This document shows, one piece after another, positions 62,901 to 64,000 of a stretch of 64,000 bases of DNA. This DNA is from JAICYJ01 sp963737445 (GTDB lineage Bacteria > Actinomycetota > Thermoleophilia > Gaiellales > JAICJC01). The position numbers and the translations under genes were made by a program. Under the pieces are notes generated by a model that did not search any database, was not told the origin of the DNA, and was given only the letters and a program-made list of their open reading frames with translations. The stretch covers positions 1-64,000 of the forward strand of contig CAVTSO010000005.1 in the NCBI GenBank assembly GCA_963737445.1. The letters run 5' to 3'. How positions within the stretch are numbered: the first letter of the stretch is position 1; every line of letters begins with the position of its first letter.

Positions 62901-63787
62901 ACTGGGAGCCGTTCATCACGTGCGCGATCACCGGCAGCGGCGCGTCACAGGGCGTCCACCCCGACCTGCCCGTCTCACCGGCGCAGATTGCCGACGCCGC
63001 GGTCGAAGCTGGCCGCGCCGGTGCGGCGATCGTCCACTGCCATGTCCGCGATCCCCAGACCGGCGCGCCCAGTCGCGACGTGGCGCTCTACCGCGAGGTC
63101 GTCGAGCGGATCCGCAGCAGCGACATCGACGTGCTGATCAACCTCACCACCGGCATGGGTGGCGACCTGGTGATCGGCATGGGCGGTGCCGACGACACGC
63201 CCGGGCCGGGGAGCGACTTCGTCGGGCCCACCGAGCGGATCGAGCACGTCCGCGAGCTCCGCCCCGACATCTGCACGCTCGACTGCGGCTCCATGAACTT
63301 CGGTGACGGCGACATGATCTACGCGGCACCGCCGACGTACCTGCGAGCCGGAGCCGAAGCGATCCGCGCCGTAGGGGTGAAGCCCGAACTCGAGGTGTTC
63401 GACCTCGGCCAGCTGTCATTCGTCAACCGGATGGTCGCCGAAGGCCTGATCGACGACCCACCGTTCATCCAGGTCTGCCTGGGCATCCCATGGCTCGCGC
63501 CCGCAACCACCACCGCGATGTCAGCCTTCGTCCACGACCTGCCGCCGAACTGCGTATGGTCGGGATTCGGAATCGGACGCATGGAGATGCCGATGCTCGC
63601 CCAGGCGATGGTGCTCGGCGGCAACCTGCGCGTCGGCCTCGAAGACAACCTCTACCTCTCCCGCGGCGTGTTCGCCTCCAACGCCCAGCTGGTCGACCGT
63701 GCCGTGGGCATCGTCGAGCGTCTCGGCGGGACGCTCGCCGGCCCTGCGACCGTGCGAGAGCGCCTGCGCCTCGAACCGCCGTCGTGA
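62897..63787 (+). CDS. BKACE (DUF849) beta-keto acid cleavage enzyme
   Basis: 296 residues from GTG 62897. It is clearly paralogous to the gene at 56846 (NWEPFITCAITGSG, AAIVHCHVRDPQTGAPSRDV, TLDCGSMNFGDGD, GLEDNLYLSRGVFASNAQLV). It keeps the zinc HxH (HCHVRD). The substrate pocket may differ from the first copy, e.g. IPWLAPATTTAMSAF against IPYGAPDDPGTLLAM. Acetyl-CoA-dependent cleavage of a beta-keto acid is expected. The partner SDR downstream probably makes that keto acid. Confidence 0.82.
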   Translation: MNWEPFITCAITGSGASQGVHPDLPVSPAQIADAAVEAGRAGAAIVHCHVRDPQTGAPSRDVALYREVVERIRSSDIDVLINLTTGMGGDLVIGMGGADDTPGPGSDFVGPTERIEHVRELRPDICTLDCGSMNFGDGDMIYAAPPTYLRAGAEAIRAVGVKPELEVFDLGQLSFVNRMVAEGLIDDPPFIQVCLGIPWLAPATTTAMSAFVHDLPPNCVWSGFGIGRMEMPMLAQAMVLGGNLRVGLEDNLYLSRGVFASNAQLVDRAVGIVERLGGTLAGPATVRERLRLEPPS

Positions 63788-64000
63788 TGGCCCAGCGCGT
63801 CGCTATAACCGCCGCCTGCGGCGGGATCGGACTGGCGATCGCCGAAGCGTTCCTCGACCAGGGCGCCCAGGTGCACGTCTGCGACGTCGACGCCGCCGCA
63901 GTCGCATCCGCCGGTACCCGGGGCCTGCTCGCAACCGAGGTCGACGTCGCCGACCTAGACGCTCTCGACCGATGGATCGACGACGTGACCGCGGCCGAGG
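63787..64000 (+). CDS. Short-chain dehydrogenase/reductase, 3' truncated by window
   Basis: ATG 63787 overlaps the BKACE stop by one base (TGATG). MAQRVAITAACGGIGLAIAE is an SDR cofactor loop (T-A-A-C-G-G-I-G), followed by DQGAQVHVCDVDAAAV and EVDVADLDALDRWIDDVTAA. Only about 71 codons are inside the window. The expected role is NAD(P)-dependent oxidation of a beta-hydroxy acid to the keto acid cleaved by BKACE. Confidence 0.75.
   Translation, partial: MAQRVAITAACGGIGLAIAEAFLDQGAQVHVCDVDAAAVASAGTRGLLATEVDVADLDALDRWIDDVTAAE

Overview
The window is a high-GC (about 70%) chromosomal segment that is almost fully coding, with four-base ATGA/GTGA gene overlaps, many GTG starts and actinobacterial gene families. 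A free-living soil-type actinobacterium fits, possibly class Thermoleophilia; that placement is an inference. I found no rRNA gene, intact tRNA, CRISPR array or transposase.

Layout. 1-2.7 kb: minus-strand VOC protein, ATP-dependent DNA ligase, Mop-like fragment and alpha/beta hydrolase, all heavily frame-disrupted. 2.7-4.7 kb: secreted lytic transglycosylase and GH3 glycosidase. 4.75-16.2 kb: an aerobic carbon monoxide dehydrogenase region. coxM-coxS-coxL (form I, active-site AYRCSFR) is followed by XdhC/CoxI-YHS, a MocA-type cytidylyltransferase, CoxD (MoxR), CoxE (VWA), a tiny Cys protein and a free-standing CoxL-like fragment; CoxG and a zinc-ribbon protein lie beyond a YceI gene. Five small single-helix membrane proteins lie directly upstream of coxM, four of them in overlapping or near-overlapping frames, and probably belong to the same transcript. 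16.3-32.3 kb: cupin/TetR pair, MBL-like protein, Amt transporter, NDH-2, a secreted unknown protein, PPK2/TetR, a truncated methyltransferase, hemerythrin, DUF1707 protein, MFS/MarR pair, flavoprotein, VOC protein, SulP transporter and a cupin. 32.3-47.8 kb: cation/proton antiporter, Rieske remnant, LuxR regulator, flavin monooxygenase, FUSC protein, GMC oxidoreductase, epoxide hydrolase, SDR, amidase, GlpD and UgpQ.

47.9-59.2 kb is a quaternary-amine locus. On the minus strand a solute-binding protein, two permeases, a dual ATPase, a serine hydrolase and a choline-sulfatase form an operon. Divergent from it are an IclR regulator, a BKACE (DUF849) enzyme and a carnitine dehydrogenase-thioesterase fusion, which together could convert L-carnitine to glycine betaine. 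59.2-64 kb: peroxiredoxin, membrane protein, a histidine-kinase/response-regulator deletion scar, and a second BKACE locus (alpha/beta hydrolase divergent from TetR-BKACE-SDR) with a perfect operator palindrome.

About nine genes carry single-base frame changes, clustered most densely in the first 2.7 kb. This looks more like base-level assembly error than biology, although several other genes (methyltransferase, CoxL fragment, alpha/beta hydrolase, kinase/regulator) are true truncations.
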